A stretch of DNA of 64,000 bases, taken from positions 90,616 to 154,615 of the forward strand of contig JAACFB010000001.1 of the NCBI GenBank assembly GCA_009937615.1. The letters run 5' to 3'. The first letter of the stretch is position 1. Each line of letters opens with the position of its first letter. Positions 28,181 through 37,569 of this stretch are shown one piece after another. The DNA is from Gammaproteobacteria bacterium (lineage in GTDB: Bacteria > Pseudomonadota > Gammaproteobacteria > Steroidobacterales > Woeseiaceae). A program made the position numbers and the translations under genes. Under the pieces are notes generated by a model. That model did not search any database and had not been told where the DNA came from. It worked only from the letters and a program-made list of their open reading frames with translations.

Positions 28181-29005
28181 ATGAATGCAGATGTGAATAC
28201 CTTGCCGATCGGCGTCTTCGATTCTGGAGTCGGCGGCCTCACGGTCCTGAAAGCGCTGCGCGAGGAATTGCCGCGCGAGAACCTGATTTATCTCGGCGAT
28301 ACCGCGCGCCTGCCGTATGGCACCAAGAGTCCGGCGTCGATCTCTCGCTACGCGAGCCAGGCCACGAGGCAGCTGCAGGAGCAGGGCATCAAGCTGCTCG
28401 TGGTGGCCTGCAACACGGCTTCCGCAGTGGCGCTCGATACGCTGCGCGAGCAGATGCATCCCGTCCCCGTTACCGGCGTGGTGGAGCCGGGCGCGGCGGC
28501 AGCGGTTGCTGCCCGGCCCGGAGGTTCACACCTCGTGCTTGCCACCGAGGCAACGGTCCGGCTGGGCGCTTATCGGCGCGCGATTCACGAGCGAGATCCG
28601 GATGCCGAGGTGCGCGAGCTTGCCTGCGAACTGCTCGTTGCGCTGGCCGAAGAGGGCTGGCGCGACGGACCGATTGCCGAGTCGATCGTCCGCCGTTACC
28701 TCGGCGAGCTGGGCAATCCGCCGCATGACCCTGACAGCGTCATCCTCGGCTGCACGCACTTTCCAATACTGCGCGACGCGATCGCCAGCGCCTTTGACCA
28801 GGCGGTGGTCATCGTAGATTCAGCCAGTACGACAGCCGCCGTGGCGCGCGAGCAGCTGCAGTCTCTTGCGATCGTCAACGGTCAGGACAGTCCCGGTTCG
28901 CTCACGCTGCTTGCGACGGATGGTGCCACGCGTTTCGCTCGGGTCGGCGGCCAGTTCCTGGGAGAGGACCTGGCGGCAGAGGATATCCGCGTCGTCGACC
29001 TGTAA
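28181..29005 (+). CDS. murI: Glutamate racemase
   Basis: Makes D-glutamate for peptidoglycan. 274 residues with IGVFDSGVGGLTVLKAL, YLGDTARLPYGTKS, first catalytic cysteine in VVACNTASAVAL (C77) and second in VILGCTHFP (C191). Start chosen at MNADVNTLPIGVFDSG; an in-frame ATG 45 bases upstream is possible but would overlap the divergent gene's start. Neither start has a strong ribosome-binding site. Confidence 0.95.
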   Translation: MNADVNTLPIGVFDSGVGGLTVLKALREELPRENLIYLGDTARLPYGTKSPASISRYASQATRQLQEQGIKLLVVACNTASAVALDTLREQMHPVPVTGVVEPGAAAAVAARPGGSHLVLATEATVRLGAYRRAIHERDPDAEVRELACELLVALAEEGWRDGPIAESIVRRYLGELGNPPHDPDSVILGCTHFPILRDAIASAFDQAVVIVDSASTTAAVAREQLQSLAIVNGQDSPGSLTLLATDGATRFARVGGQFLGEDLAAEDIRVVDL

Positions 29006-29126
29006 CCGCAGCTCAGCGCGAGAGCGGCCATGAAAGATGCGGCGTGGCGTAGCGAGCCATGCCGATACGATTCAAGCGGCTGGCCTGTGCGATAATTCGA
29101 GGCCGAGTTCCTGTGCCGGAGCGTAA

Positions 29127-30788
29127 TTGAACTTCAGGATGACATTGGCCGCTGTCGTCGCGTGCCTCGCAATCGCCCAGCTTGCCGGCTGCGGCGCAGA
29201 AGCGCCAACCCAGGACACGGTGGAGCCGCTGACCGATGTCGCGCCCAGACCCGAGATCTATGCCGGTTTTGCACTGGCGGCCGATCTGGGCATTTATACG
29301 GATGGTCAACGCGAGATGATAGCGCTGCTCATCGAAGCGTCCGAAATTATTGACGATCTGTTCTGGCAACAGACCTGGGGGCCAAACCCTTCGCAGTGGC
29401 TGGCTTCGATCGACGACGACGATGCGCGCCTGTTTGCGGCACAGAATTATGGGCCATGGGACCGGTTGGACCGGCAAAGACCGTTCATCGAGGGTGCTGG
29501 TGCCAAGCCGCTCGGCGCAAACCTGTACCCGGCCGACATGACTCGGGAGGAATTCGAGTTCGCCTATCTGCCCGGCAAGGCCGATCGTTACTCGCTGGTC
29601 CGGCGTAACGCGCGGGGCGAGTTGATCCTGGTGCCTTACCATGTCGCCTATGCTCAAGAGCTCAAGGCCCTCGCTCAGCTGCTGCGAAGCGCTGCTGATC
29701 TCGCCGAAAGCGCCGACTTTGCGACCTATCTCAAGCTGCGTGCCAGCGCGTTATTGAGCGACAACTATCAATTGAGCGATTTATTCTGGATGGACGTCAA
29801 GGATAACGAGATAGACATCATTATCGGTCCGATCGAAACTGGCGAGGATCGCCTTTTTGGCTATCGCGGTGTCTACGAGTCGGTACTCGTTCTGAAAGAC
29901 CTGGACTGGAGCGCGCGACTGGCGATTTTGGCCGACATGCTTCCTGAACTGCAGGCGGAACTGCCCGTTCCGGCCGAGTACAAACAGCAATTTCCGGGCA
30001 GCGACGCCGACCTTAACGCCTATGACGTGATCTACTATGCGGGCTCTGGCAACGTCGGCGTGAAGGCGATGGAGTTGAGTCTGCCAAACGACGACCAGGT
30101 TCAGCTGCAGAAGGGCGCGCGTCGCCTCCTGCTAAGAAATGCGATGCGGGCCAAGTTCGAGACGATTCTCGAACCGGTCGCCGACGTGCTGATCGACGAC
30201 ACCCAGCGGCAGCACGTAAATTTCGACGCGTTCTTCTCCATTAAAATGTTTCACGAGGTTGCACATGGTCTCGGGGTCCAGGATACGATAAACGGCAAGG
30301 GCACGGTTCGCGACGCGTTGCGAGACATGGCATCCACCGTCGAAGAAGGCAAGGCCGACGCTCTCGGCCTCTACATGATCAGGGTGCTTAGCGAGGCCGG
30401 CGAACTCGACGAACTGGACCGGCAAGACTGCTACGTCACGGCGCTGGCCGCTGCGCTGCACGCAATTCGCGATGGAGCAGGTGGTGCCCAGGGCATGGCC
30501 AACGTCGTTCGCTTCAATGACTTCGTCGATAGCGGCGCGTTTGTACGTGACCCGGACTCCGGCCGGTATCGGGTCGATTTCGAGCGCATCGAGGCTGCGA
30601 TCGAAGGCCTCGCGCGACGGTTACTAATGCTGCAGGGCGACGGCGCCTACGAAGAAGCGGTGCGGCTGACAAGCGTCCGCGGCGTCGTGAGTGCGCAGCT
30701 GCGGGCCGATCTGGAGAGGGTCGCAGAAAAGAATATCCCGATCGACATTACCTTCAACCAGGGGCTCGCCTACCTGGGTCTCGAGTAG
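29127..30788 (+). CDS. Exported lipoprotein metallopeptidase, M49 (dipeptidyl-peptidase III)-like
   Basis: 553 residues. Signal peptide with lipobox LAGC, so probably an outer-membrane or periplasmic lipoprotein. Zinc site HEVAHGLG at about 376 and EEGKAD at about 406; upstream ETGEDRLFGYRGVYES is typical of the M49-like group. Classical DPP III has HEXXGH, whereas this one reads HEXXH, as in bacterial M49-like proteins. The start is TTG at 29127, supported by GGAG five bases upstream; the ATG at 29139 has almost no spacing. It is followed by another exported peptidase-like lipoprotein. Confidence 0.75.
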   Translation: MNFRMTLAAVVACLAIAQLAGCGAEAPTQDTVEPLTDVAPRPEIYAGFALAADLGIYTDGQREMIALLIEASEIIDDLFWQQTWGPNPSQWLASIDDDDARLFAAQNYGPWDRLDRQRPFIEGAGAKPLGANLYPADMTREEFEFAYLPGKADRYSLVRRNARGELILVPYHVAYAQELKALAQLLRSAADLAESADFATYLKLRASALLSDNYQLSDLFWMDVKDNEIDIIIGPIETGEDRLFGYRGVYESVLVLKDLDWSARLAILADMLPELQAELPVPAEYKQQFPGSDADLNAYDVIYYAGSGNVGVKAMELSLPNDDQVQLQKGARRLLLRNAMRAKFETILEPVADVLIDDTQRQHVNFDAFFSIKMFHEVAHGLGVQDTINGKGTVRDALRDMASTVEEGKADALGLYMIRVLSEAGELDELDRQDCYVTALAAALHAIRDGAGGAQGMANVVRFNDFVDSGAFVRDPDSGRYRVDFERIEAAIEGLARRLLMLQGDGAYEEAVRLTSVRGVVSAQLRADLERVAEKNIPIDITFNQGLAYLGLE

Positions 30789-30816
30789 GCAAGCGCTGAT
30801 CGTTATCGAGGGAAAA

Positions 30817-32538
30817 ATGAAAACGAGTTTACTTCTAACGGCGGCGGCCATGCTCGCGATCGCGGGTTGCGGCGGTGGTGACCAGCACCCAGCAACGCCT
30901 GAAAATACCAAACAACCCTGGGAGGAGTTTGTCGCCGACACGATAACGGCCTACTACGAAAGGAACCCCGAGTCGGCCGTCGGCGCGGGTCTGCACGAGT
31001 ACGACGGCCGCATGGGCGACCGGAGCCTGGCTGGGCTGGACGGTTACGCCAAGTGGCTCGATGCCGTCATTACCGAGGCATCGTCATACACGGATCTCGA
31101 AGGTATCGCGGCGTTCGAGCGTGATTACCTGCTGACGGAGATGAACGATCGGCTGTTCTGGTTGCGCGATTCCGACTACCCGACCAAGAATCCACTCTTT
31201 TACAGTATCAACGTCGGTGTTTATGTCGATCGCGACTATGCGCCGCTCGAAGCACGCATGGTGGCGTACACGGAATACATTGCCCAGGTTCCTGGCCTGC
31301 TCGAGACGATGAGGCGAAATCTCGAGCCACCGTTGCCGGCGCCGTACCTCGAGATAGGTAGTGCGATTCTTGGCGGATTCGCCGGGTACCTCGAGACGAC
31401 CGTGCCCGAGCTGTTTGCGGCAGTTCAGGACGCGCAAAAGCAGCGGCGGTTCACGGCTGCGAACGCAGACGCGGTCGCAGCGGTCAAACGGGCGGCGGCC
31501 TGGCTTGACGAGCTAAAGGCGACGGCGACCGACGACTATGCGCTCGGCGAGCAGCGCTTCCTGAAAATGCTGCGGGCCACGCAGGGCATCGACATAACGC
31601 TCGAAGCGCTCAAGGAGGCCGGCGAACTCGATCTGCAGAGGAATCTCGATGCGCTGAATGCGGCTTGCGCCGAGTTCGCGCCGGGAGATAGCACCAAGGA
31701 CTGCGTGCGCCGGGTACAGAACCGGAGGCCTCCCGAGGGTGCCGTGGGTGGCGCGAGCCGGCAGCTGCCTGCACTCAGGCGATTCGTAATCGATAACGAG
31801 ATCGTTACGATTCCGAGCGACGAGGAAGCGATGGTCGCCGAGGCGCCCCCGCATCGGCGTTTCAATACGGCGTATATCGACATTCCGGGGCCGTTCGAGT
31901 CCGGGCTGCCGTCGGTGTACTACATAGCGCCGCCGGATCCTGCCTGGCCCGAAGAAGACCAGCTCGCCTACATTCCCGGTGAAGCAGACTTGTTGGGCAT
32001 CTCGGTGCACGAGGTGTGGCCGGGACATTTCCTTCAATACCTGCATGCAAACCGGACAGAAAACAATATCGGGCGACATTTCGGCACCTACTCGTTTAGC
32101 GAAGGCTGGGCGCATTACACAGAGCAGATGATGTGGGATGCCGGTCTGGGCGACGGTGATCCGGAGGTGCGTATCGGGCAGTTGCTGAACGCGCTGAAGC
32201 GAAACGTCCGCTACCTGTCGGCGATCGGGCTGCACGCGGAGGGCATGACCGTGGAAGAAAGCCGGGCCATGTTCCTGGAGCAGGCGCTACTCGACGTTGG
32301 CAACGCAAGCCAGCAGGCCTATCGCGGCACATACGATCCCGGCTACCTGAATTACACGCTCGGCAAGCTCATGATCAACAAGCTGCGCGAGGACTGGACC
32401 GCAGGACGCGGCGGCCGCGAAGCCTGGCGCCGTTTTCATGACGAGTTCCTGAGCTACGGTTCACCGCCGATCCCGCTCATCAGAGCGCAGATGCTTGGAA
32501 AGGACTACGACGGCGACACGGCCTTACTGCCCGACTGA
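30817..32538 (+). CDS. DUF885 family lipoprotein, putative metallopeptidase
   Basis: 573 residues. Signal peptide and lipobox IAGC near residue 18. DUF885 features: QPWEEFVADTITAYYERNPESAVGAGLHEYDGR (given in part), the HEVWPGHFLQYLH motif at about 398 resembling HEXXPGH zinc sites, EGWAHYTEQMMWD with the third likely ligand, and LNYTLGKLMINKLR near the C-terminus. ATG start with GAGGGA upstream, 28 bases after the M49-like gene, so the two are probably co-transcribed. Presumed envelope peptidase; substrate unknown. Confidence 0.8.
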   Translation: MKTSLLLTAAAMLAIAGCGGGDQHPATPENTKQPWEEFVADTITAYYERNPESAVGAGLHEYDGRMGDRSLAGLDGYAKWLDAVITEASSYTDLEGIAAFERDYLLTEMNDRLFWLRDSDYPTKNPLFYSINVGVYVDRDYAPLEARMVAYTEYIAQVPGLLETMRRNLEPPLPAPYLEIGSAILGGFAGYLETTVPELFAAVQDAQKQRRFTAANADAVAAVKRAAAWLDELKATATDDYALGEQRFLKMLRATQGIDITLEALKEAGELDLQRNLDALNAACAEFAPGDSTKDCVRRVQNRRPPEGAVGGASRQLPALRRFVIDNEIVTIPSDEEAMVAEAPPHRRFNTAYIDIPGPFESGLPSVYYIAPPDPAWPEEDQLAYIPGEADLLGISVHEVWPGHFLQYLHANRTENNIGRHFGTYSFSEGWAHYTEQMMWDAGLGDGDPEVRIGQLLNALKRNVRYLSAIGLHAEGMTVEESRAMFLEQALLDVGNASQQAYRGTYDPGYLNYTLGKLMINKLREDWTAGRGGREAWRRFHDEFLSYGSPPIPLIRAQMLGKDYDGDTALLPD

Positions 32539-32563
32539 TCCCTGACACCGCCCTTGCAGCGGC

Positions 32564-33649
32564 TTACAGATCCTCCTTGTTCAGAACGCCGAGTTCGTTC
32601 CCGAACAGGGCGGTCAGGTACAGCGCATCGTGGGTTTCCAAAACGCCGGTCAGGGCCGGGAATCGGGCGTGCGAATCCTGTAGATCCATCAGTACTTCAC
32701 CGTCGCCGTTGATCGCGAAAACATGCGACGATGGAACGGCGGCCGGCCGGTACTTTTCGGGCAGGCGCTGGGCGATCTTGCGCAGCAGCGGCTTGTCCGA
32801 CGCGTCATCGAGCAGTGAGTCGCGCGGTGCCACGAGCCCGATCCAGAATCGCCCGTTCAGGCCGTTGTTGATGTTGTCCGGGAAACCGGGCAGGTTGTCG
32901 ATCAGGACTTCGGTGCGGCCGGCTGTCTCGCCGCGCAGCCAGTGCTTGAGAATGCGATAGGAACCGGTCTCAGCAATCAGCAGGTAGTCCTGGCTGTCGC
33001 TGATCGCCACGCCGTTGGCGAAATTCAGACCGTCCATGATTACGCGCGCGACACCTGTATCCGGCCGAAACTCGATGACCGCGCCGTGTCCGCCATGTTC
33101 CGTGATATCGAGAATCGAGGCTTCATAGGTGCCCCCGTACTGCTGTGCGCCGAAACGTGTGCTGGCCTCGGAGAAATAAATCGTGCCATCGGCCGCAATT
33201 GCGAGATCGTCGGTGTAAACGAGCGGCCGGCCCGCGACGGCGTCGAGCAGCGTGGTAACCGTGCCGTCCAGGTCAATGTGCTGAAGTCCGACGTAGGCAT
33301 TGGCGACGATCATCGATCCGTCGGTTGCCGTTTCGATCCCCAGCGGTCGGCCACCGACGTCGGCAAAGGCGTCGTAATTTCGGCGACCGTCAATTCTAAG
33401 GATGATGCCACCCGCTGTTGTCGCATACAGGTGGCCATCCGGACCGAGTGTGGCGTCCTCGGGCCCGACGTGATTGCCCAATGCGATCGGGCGCGCGTGC
33501 CGCAGCCGGTTATTGGCGCCGAATGGATCGACAAGACCGCGATCGATAGGCGCATCCCAGGCTACCGGGTCGATCGGCACAGGCCAGGCCAGCAGGTATG
33601 CGGCCAGAGCTGTCAACACTACTCCGGCCGCAATCAGCGCTCGCTTCAT
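32564..33649 (-). CDS. SMP-30/strictosidine-synthase-like beta-propeller protein
   Basis: 361 residues. N-terminal membrane anchor or signal (ALIAAGVVLTALAAYLLAWP), then a six-bladed propeller with repeats such as GPEDATLGPDGHLYATTAGG, GRPLGIETATDGSMIVAN, YTDDLAIAADGTIYFSEAS and LPGFPDNINNGLNGRFWIGLVAPR. It resembles the APMAP/strictosidine-synthase-like group, often arylesterase-like. It follows folE by 13 bases, at the end of the TPR-M23-msrA-folE block. Substrate unknown. Confidence 0.8.
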   Translation of the reverse strand: MKRALIAAGVVLTALAAYLLAWPVPIDPVAWDAPIDRGLVDPFGANNRLRHARPIALGNHVGPEDATLGPDGHLYATTAGGIILRIDGRRNYDAFADVGGRPLGIETATDGSMIVANAYVGLQHIDLDGTVTTLLDAVAGRPLVYTDDLAIAADGTIYFSEASTRFGAQQYGGTYEASILDITEHGGHGAVIEFRPDTGVARVIMDGLNFANGVAISDSQDYLLIAETGSYRILKHWLRGETAGRTEVLIDNLPGFPDNINNGLNGRFWIGLVAPRDSLLDDASDKPLLRKIAQRLPEKYRPAAVPSSHVFAINGDGEVLMDLQDSHARFPALTGVLETHDALYLTALFGNELGVLNKEDL

Positions 33650-33662
33650 GGCCTGATGGGAG

Positions 33663-34268
33663 TTACCGGGTGCCGTCGATCATGCGCAGGAATTCGGCCC
33701 GGGTCCTGGCATCTTTGCGAAAAGTGCCGACCATTTGGCTAGTGACCATCGAGACGTCGGACTTGTGCACGCCTCGGGTCGTCATGCACTGATGAGCGGC
33801 TTCGATGACTACGCCGACGCCTTTCGGTTTCAGCACATCCTCGATGCAGTTCGCGATCTGAGCCGTCATCTTTTCCTGGACCTGGAAACGTCGCGCGAAC
33901 GCCTCGACGACACGTGCAAGCTTGCTGATACCGACGACCTTGTTTCTGGGCAGGTAACCGACATGCGCCTTGCCGATGATCGGTGCCATATGGTGTTCAC
34001 AATGTGATTCGAATTCGATATCCCGAAGGACAATCATTTCATCATATCCCTCGACTTCCTCGAACGTGCGCCGCAGGTAGCGAACAGGGTCGTCCTTATA
34101 GCCGCTGAACCAGTCTTCATACGCGCTGGCGACGCGCTTCGGCGTATCGATCAGTCCTTCGCGCCGCGGATCCTCACCCGCCCAGAGCAAAAGCGTCCGC
34201 ACGGCCTCTTCAGCCGCCTTGCGGCTGGGTCTGCGGGGTTTCCGATCGTTGCCCGTCTTTTTGGTCAC
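33663..34268 (-). CDS. folE: GTP cyclohydrolase I
   Basis: First step of tetrahydrofolate (and queuosine or pterin) synthesis from GTP. 201 residues. Zinc and active-site segments: [40 protein letters not shown], and [19 protein letters not shown]. The start chosen is the GTG at 34268 with AGGAAGG five bases upstream; ATG codons at 34313, 34319 and 34343 are also in frame and would add up to 25 residues. Confidence 0.95.
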   Translation of the reverse strand: MTKKTGNDRKPRRPSRKAAEEAVRTLLLWAGEDPRREGLIDTPKRVASAYEDWFSGYKDDPVRYLRRTFEEVEGYDEMIVLRDIEFESHCEHHMAPIIGKAHVGYLPRNKVVGISKLARVVEAFARRFQVQEKMTAQIANCIEDVLKPKGVGVVIEAAHQCMTTRGVHKSDVSMVTSQMVGTFRKDARTRAEFLRMIDGTR

Positions 34269-34379
34269 TGCGCCTTCCTGCCTTGTCGGGGGACTGGACG
34301 ATACTACCGACATTGCCATACCCCGTACACCGTAAGGCGGCATGATTCGATAGTTGCCGTGAATCTGACTGCGCGGGTG

Positions 34380-35042
34380 TCAGGTCGCCTGAGCGTCGAG
34401 CGCCAGTCCGGCCGGACAACTGACGCCGGTGCCGCCAATACCGCAATAGCCGCCCGGGTTCTTCGCCAGGTACTGCTGGTGATAGTCTTCGGCGAAATAG
34501 AAGGTGTCAAGCGGCAGAATCTCGGTAGTGATCGGGCCATAACCGGCGCTCTTCAGTTCGGTCTCGTAGGCTACCCGTGAGCGCTGCGCAGCCACGTGCT
34601 GCGAGTCATTGAACGTGTATATCGCGGATCGGTACTGGGTGCCGACATCGTTGCCCTGGCGCATTCCCTGGGTCGGGTCGTGCGCCTCCCAGAAGACCCG
34701 CAGCAGCTCGGCGTAGCTGACTCGCTCCGGGTCGAATACGATCCTGACAACCTCGGTGTGGCCGGTCAGTCCCGAGCAAACCTCGCGATAATCCGGATTG
34801 GGCGTAATGCCGCCTGCATATCCGACCGCGGTGGAATAAACGCCTGGCGTTTCCCAGAAGATCCGTTCGGCTCCCCAGAAGCAGCCAAGCGCGAATACGG
34901 CCTGCTGCAAATTCTCGTCGAACGGGCCGGCCAGGGAATGACCGTTCACGAAATGCTGCTCGGGTACGGGCATACTTTCCGCCCGGCCAGGCAAAGCCTG
35001 TTCGCTCGAGGGCAGCGTCGATTTCTGTTCGAATTTGTTCAA
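34380..35042 (-). CDS. msrA: Peptide methionine sulfoxide reductase MsrA
   Basis: Reduces methionine-S-sulfoxide in proteins and free methionine. 220 residues. N-terminal extension like E. coli MsrA, then the catalytic [42 protein letters not shown], and C-terminal resolving-cysteine region [14 protein letters not shown]. Starts 2 bases after the M23 gene stop. With MsrPQ at 19.5-21 kb the organism can repair methionine in both compartments. Confidence 0.96.
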   Translation of the reverse strand: MNKFEQKSTLPSSEQALPGRAESMPVPEQHFVNGHSLAGPFDENLQQAVFALGCFWGAERIFWETPGVYSTAVGYAGGITPNPDYREVCSGLTGHTEVVRIVFDPERVSYAELLRVFWEAHDPTQGMRQGNDVGTQYRSAIYTFNDSQHVAAQRSRVAYETELKSAGYGPITTEILPLDTFYFAEDYHQQYLAKNPGGYCGIGGTGVSCPAGLALDAQAT

Positions 35043-35044
35043 AG

Positions 35045-35884
35045 CTAGAGTGCCTGATAGCGTCCGCCGCGGCGTGGTTTGCGAATGATACCGTCGATAC
35101 TCCGAAAACGCACCGGGATCGACTGCGTGTTGCCCCAGTCCGTTGCCCGGTACACGGCGAAATGCAAGTGCGGCATCGTTGTATGGCCGGTATTGCCCGA
35201 GTAAGCGATTTTTTGTCCCTGTGAAACGGTTTCGCCAACCGAGACGATTGCCCCGTTTTGCATCAGGTGATAGTACTCACCCGTCGTGCCGTCGCTGTGC
35301 AGGATAACGACAAAGTTGGCGAATTTACCGCAGCCGTCTTCCCAGCATCCCCGCGAGTTTCCCTCTTCGACGCGGGCGACGACCCCGGCTCGCGCCGCGT
35401 GGACGGGCGTTCCGATCGGCATATCGAAGTCGATCGCGAATTCCTCGAGTCCAGTGTGGCTGAAACGCGAGCCATAGCCCTGCAAGACCCGGTAACGCTG
35501 CCCGCTCGAGTAGGGCAGCGAGTAAAGGTGGCCGTCGTCATGAACGGCGTCTTTATCACCGACGGTCCAGTCGAAGGATACCCGATATTGGCCATCGCCA
35601 GCCGGCCCGGTGCCGGGCAGCCGCATAACCTGCTCAGACTGTCTCGGTGCCAGCGTGCGTGTCACGGTGTCCGGGCCGTCAATCTGTAACTGCGGGGTGC
35701 CGCTTATCTTCAGCGTGTAGGTAATCGGAAAATCACCGAGGTTTCGCGCGCGCAGCTCGACATTGCCGCCCTGGTCCACCGCATCGACGCAGATCCATTC
35801 GTCCCGACAGTCAGCAAGTGCGGTGCCGGCTGCTGCAATCAAGGCAAGGGTGGTCAACATGCCAGGCATTCGCAGTGCGCACAT
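35045..35884 (-). CDS. Secreted M23 family metallopeptidase (LytM domain)
   Basis: 279 residues. Signal peptide ([16 protein letters not shown]), an N-terminal beta-rich domain of about 110 residues, and a C-terminal LytM/M23 domain with [21 protein letters not shown] (zinc His and Asp) and MPHLHFAVY (HxH). Likely a periplasmic or outer peptidoglycan endopeptidase, or a regulator of one; all visible zinc ligands are kept, so activity is expected. It lies 29 bases after the TPR/TonB gene. Confidence 0.85.
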   Translation of the reverse strand: MCALRMPGMLTTLALIAAAGTALADCRDEWICVDAVDQGGNVELRARNLGDFPITYTLKISGTPQLQIDGPDTVTRTLAPRQSEQVMRLPGTGPAGDGQYRVSFDWTVGDKDAVHDDGHLYSLPYSSGQRYRVLQGYGSRFSHTGLEEFAIDFDMPIGTPVHAARAGVVARVEEGNSRGCWEDGCGKFANFVVILHSDGTTGEYYHLMQNGAIVSVGETVSQGQKIAYSGNTGHTTMPHLHFAVYRATDWGNTQSIPVRFRSIDGIIRKPRRGGRYQAL

Positions 35885-35913
35885 GACGGTGCTCCTGCCG
35901 GAAGTCGTCGTTA

Positions 35914-37389
35914 TCAGGTTTCTTCGCCTTGCTCGGCCGTGGTCGCCTCACTGCGAAGCGCTTCAAGATCGGATTGCTTGTAGTAGAACCGATGCGTAAG
36001 GATGCGCTCGGCCGAGTCGACGGGCTCCCCGTCCTCGAACAGGGGGCGGTAAATCCTGCGCCGCATCTCACGCTGCACACTTTGCTGCATGTCGGCAAAT
36101 TCCGGTGGCTGGGCTTCGATAAGCTTCAGGTCGGTCACCCGGCCGCGAGTCGATACGGCATAAGATACGCTGATCCTGCCAGGGATGATGGGGTCGTCGC
36201 TTAATGCTCTGCTGTCACCCTTCGCGCTGCCGGCAAATTCCGGGATCGGTTGTTCCCGCAAGGGATGAATCTGCTCGAGCGCATTGCGGCGGTACTCGAG
36301 TTTCGATTCGTCGTCAGACAGAATATCCCAGGCTTCCCGATATGTTTTGCGGGCACGCGGTTCGTTACCCTGGTACATGTAAAAATCGGCCAGTGCGAGG
36401 GTGGTGCTCGCCGCATCCTGCCAATCCGCGTCCGGATTCTGTTCCGCAATTCTTGCCGCACGTTTGAAATAGATTTCACCGGTCGTCATTGTGACCGGTT
36501 GAACAGATTCCGCGCCGGACATGTCGATAAAGAAGAACGACTGGCCTAAACGGGTGAGCGGTTCGATCAGCTGCAGGTCATCTTTACCGAACTGTTCCTC
36601 GATGATACGAACGACACGGCGATATGTTGTTCGCTCGTCGTATATGAACCCGGCACGATGCTGCCAGACAGCGCGTTCCATTAATGCGGGCAAGAGATCG
36701 AGTACATTATCGGCGTAGTGCCTGGCATTCAACGCATAGATGGTATCCTGAATTTCACGGGCATCGTCCGTGGAACCCAGTCTGAGGCTTGCCTCGGCGA
36801 GCGAATTCAGAATGTCCACCTGGTCGAGGTTATGCGGGCCTTCATTGACGTGTGTCACATGGACCGCGCGTTGAAAGGTGCCGACGGCAAGATCAGGTCG
36901 TCCTCCCTCGAGCTGAGCCACGCCAAGCCCACGGAGCGGATTCACGAGCTGGGCGTTAAGGCGATCTTCGTTCGACTCGATGATCTCTACAGCGGCCTGA
37001 AAATTCTGCTGGGCAGCATCGAATTGCTGCGTTCGGTGCTGGACTATGCCGAGATTGGTCAATGCCCGGGCGGTGTCGGTGGAGTCCGGTCCTGAAACAC
37101 GAATGGCGAGTTCCACAACGCGTTTCGCGACCGTGTCTGCCTCGTCCAGAACGCCGTCCCCCATCAGGCTCTTGTATCTTTCGAATTGCGCGAGTAACTG
37201 TTGCTCGTCGGTCAATTCGGGCGCCGGGGCCGGCGCGTCGTCTGGCGGGATCTCGTCCGCAACCGGCACGAGCTGGTCCGGTGGAGGTCCCATCGGAGCC
37301 ATGTCTGATTCGTCTTGTGCATATAAACCGCCGGCAAAAAGCAACAGGATTGCCGCCGCGGCCGGCTGCAGATTATGGATCAAATGCAT
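35914..37389 (-). CDS. Exported TPR protein with a TonB-like C-terminal domain
   Basis: 491 residues. Signal peptide (LQPAAAAILLLFAGGLYA); Pro/Ala-rich and acidic segment; several tetratricopeptide-like repeats at about 60-370 (TDTARALTNLGIVQHRTQQFDAAQQNFQ, shown in part); and a TonB C-terminal fold at about 395-470 (GRISVSYAVSTRGRVTDLKLIEAQ). It lacks an inner-membrane anchor and an ExbBD partner nearby, so it is more likely a periplasmic scaffold than a classical energy transducer. First gene of the block running to the SMP-30-like gene. Confidence 0.75.
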   Translation of the reverse strand: MHLIHNLQPAAAAILLLFAGGLYAQDESDMAPMGPPPDQLVPVADEIPPDDAPAPAPELTDEQQLLAQFERYKSLMGDGVLDEADTVAKRVVELAIRVSGPDSTDTARALTNLGIVQHRTQQFDAAQQNFQAAVEIIESNEDRLNAQLVNPLRGLGVAQLEGGRPDLAVGTFQRAVHVTHVNEGPHNLDQVDILNSLAEASLRLGSTDDAREIQDTIYALNARHYADNVLDLLPALMERAVWQHRAGFIYDERTTYRRVVRIIEEQFGKDDLQLIEPLTRLGQSFFFIDMSGAESVQPVTMTTGEIYFKRAARIAEQNPDADWQDAASTTLALADFYMYQGNEPRARKTYREAWDILSDDESKLEYRRNALEQIHPLREQPIPEFAGSAKGDSRALSDDPIIPGRISVSYAVSTRGRVTDLKLIEAQPPEFADMQQSVQREMRRRIYRPLFEDGEPVDSAERILTHRFYYKQSDLEALRSEATTAEQGEET

Positions 37390-37569
37390 ATGCGTTCAGG
37401 TAGAGTCAAAGTGTCCGATCGCCATGTACAAAATCGCCGGCATGATCAATTTCAGACTGGAAATAGGCCCAGAAGTTCTGAAACCGAACACATGCGGCCT
37501 CGACTAACACTATACCGGCTGGGGCCAAATCGCGGTAGCGCCTGGCCGGTATCGCAGGATCTCGCCCGG

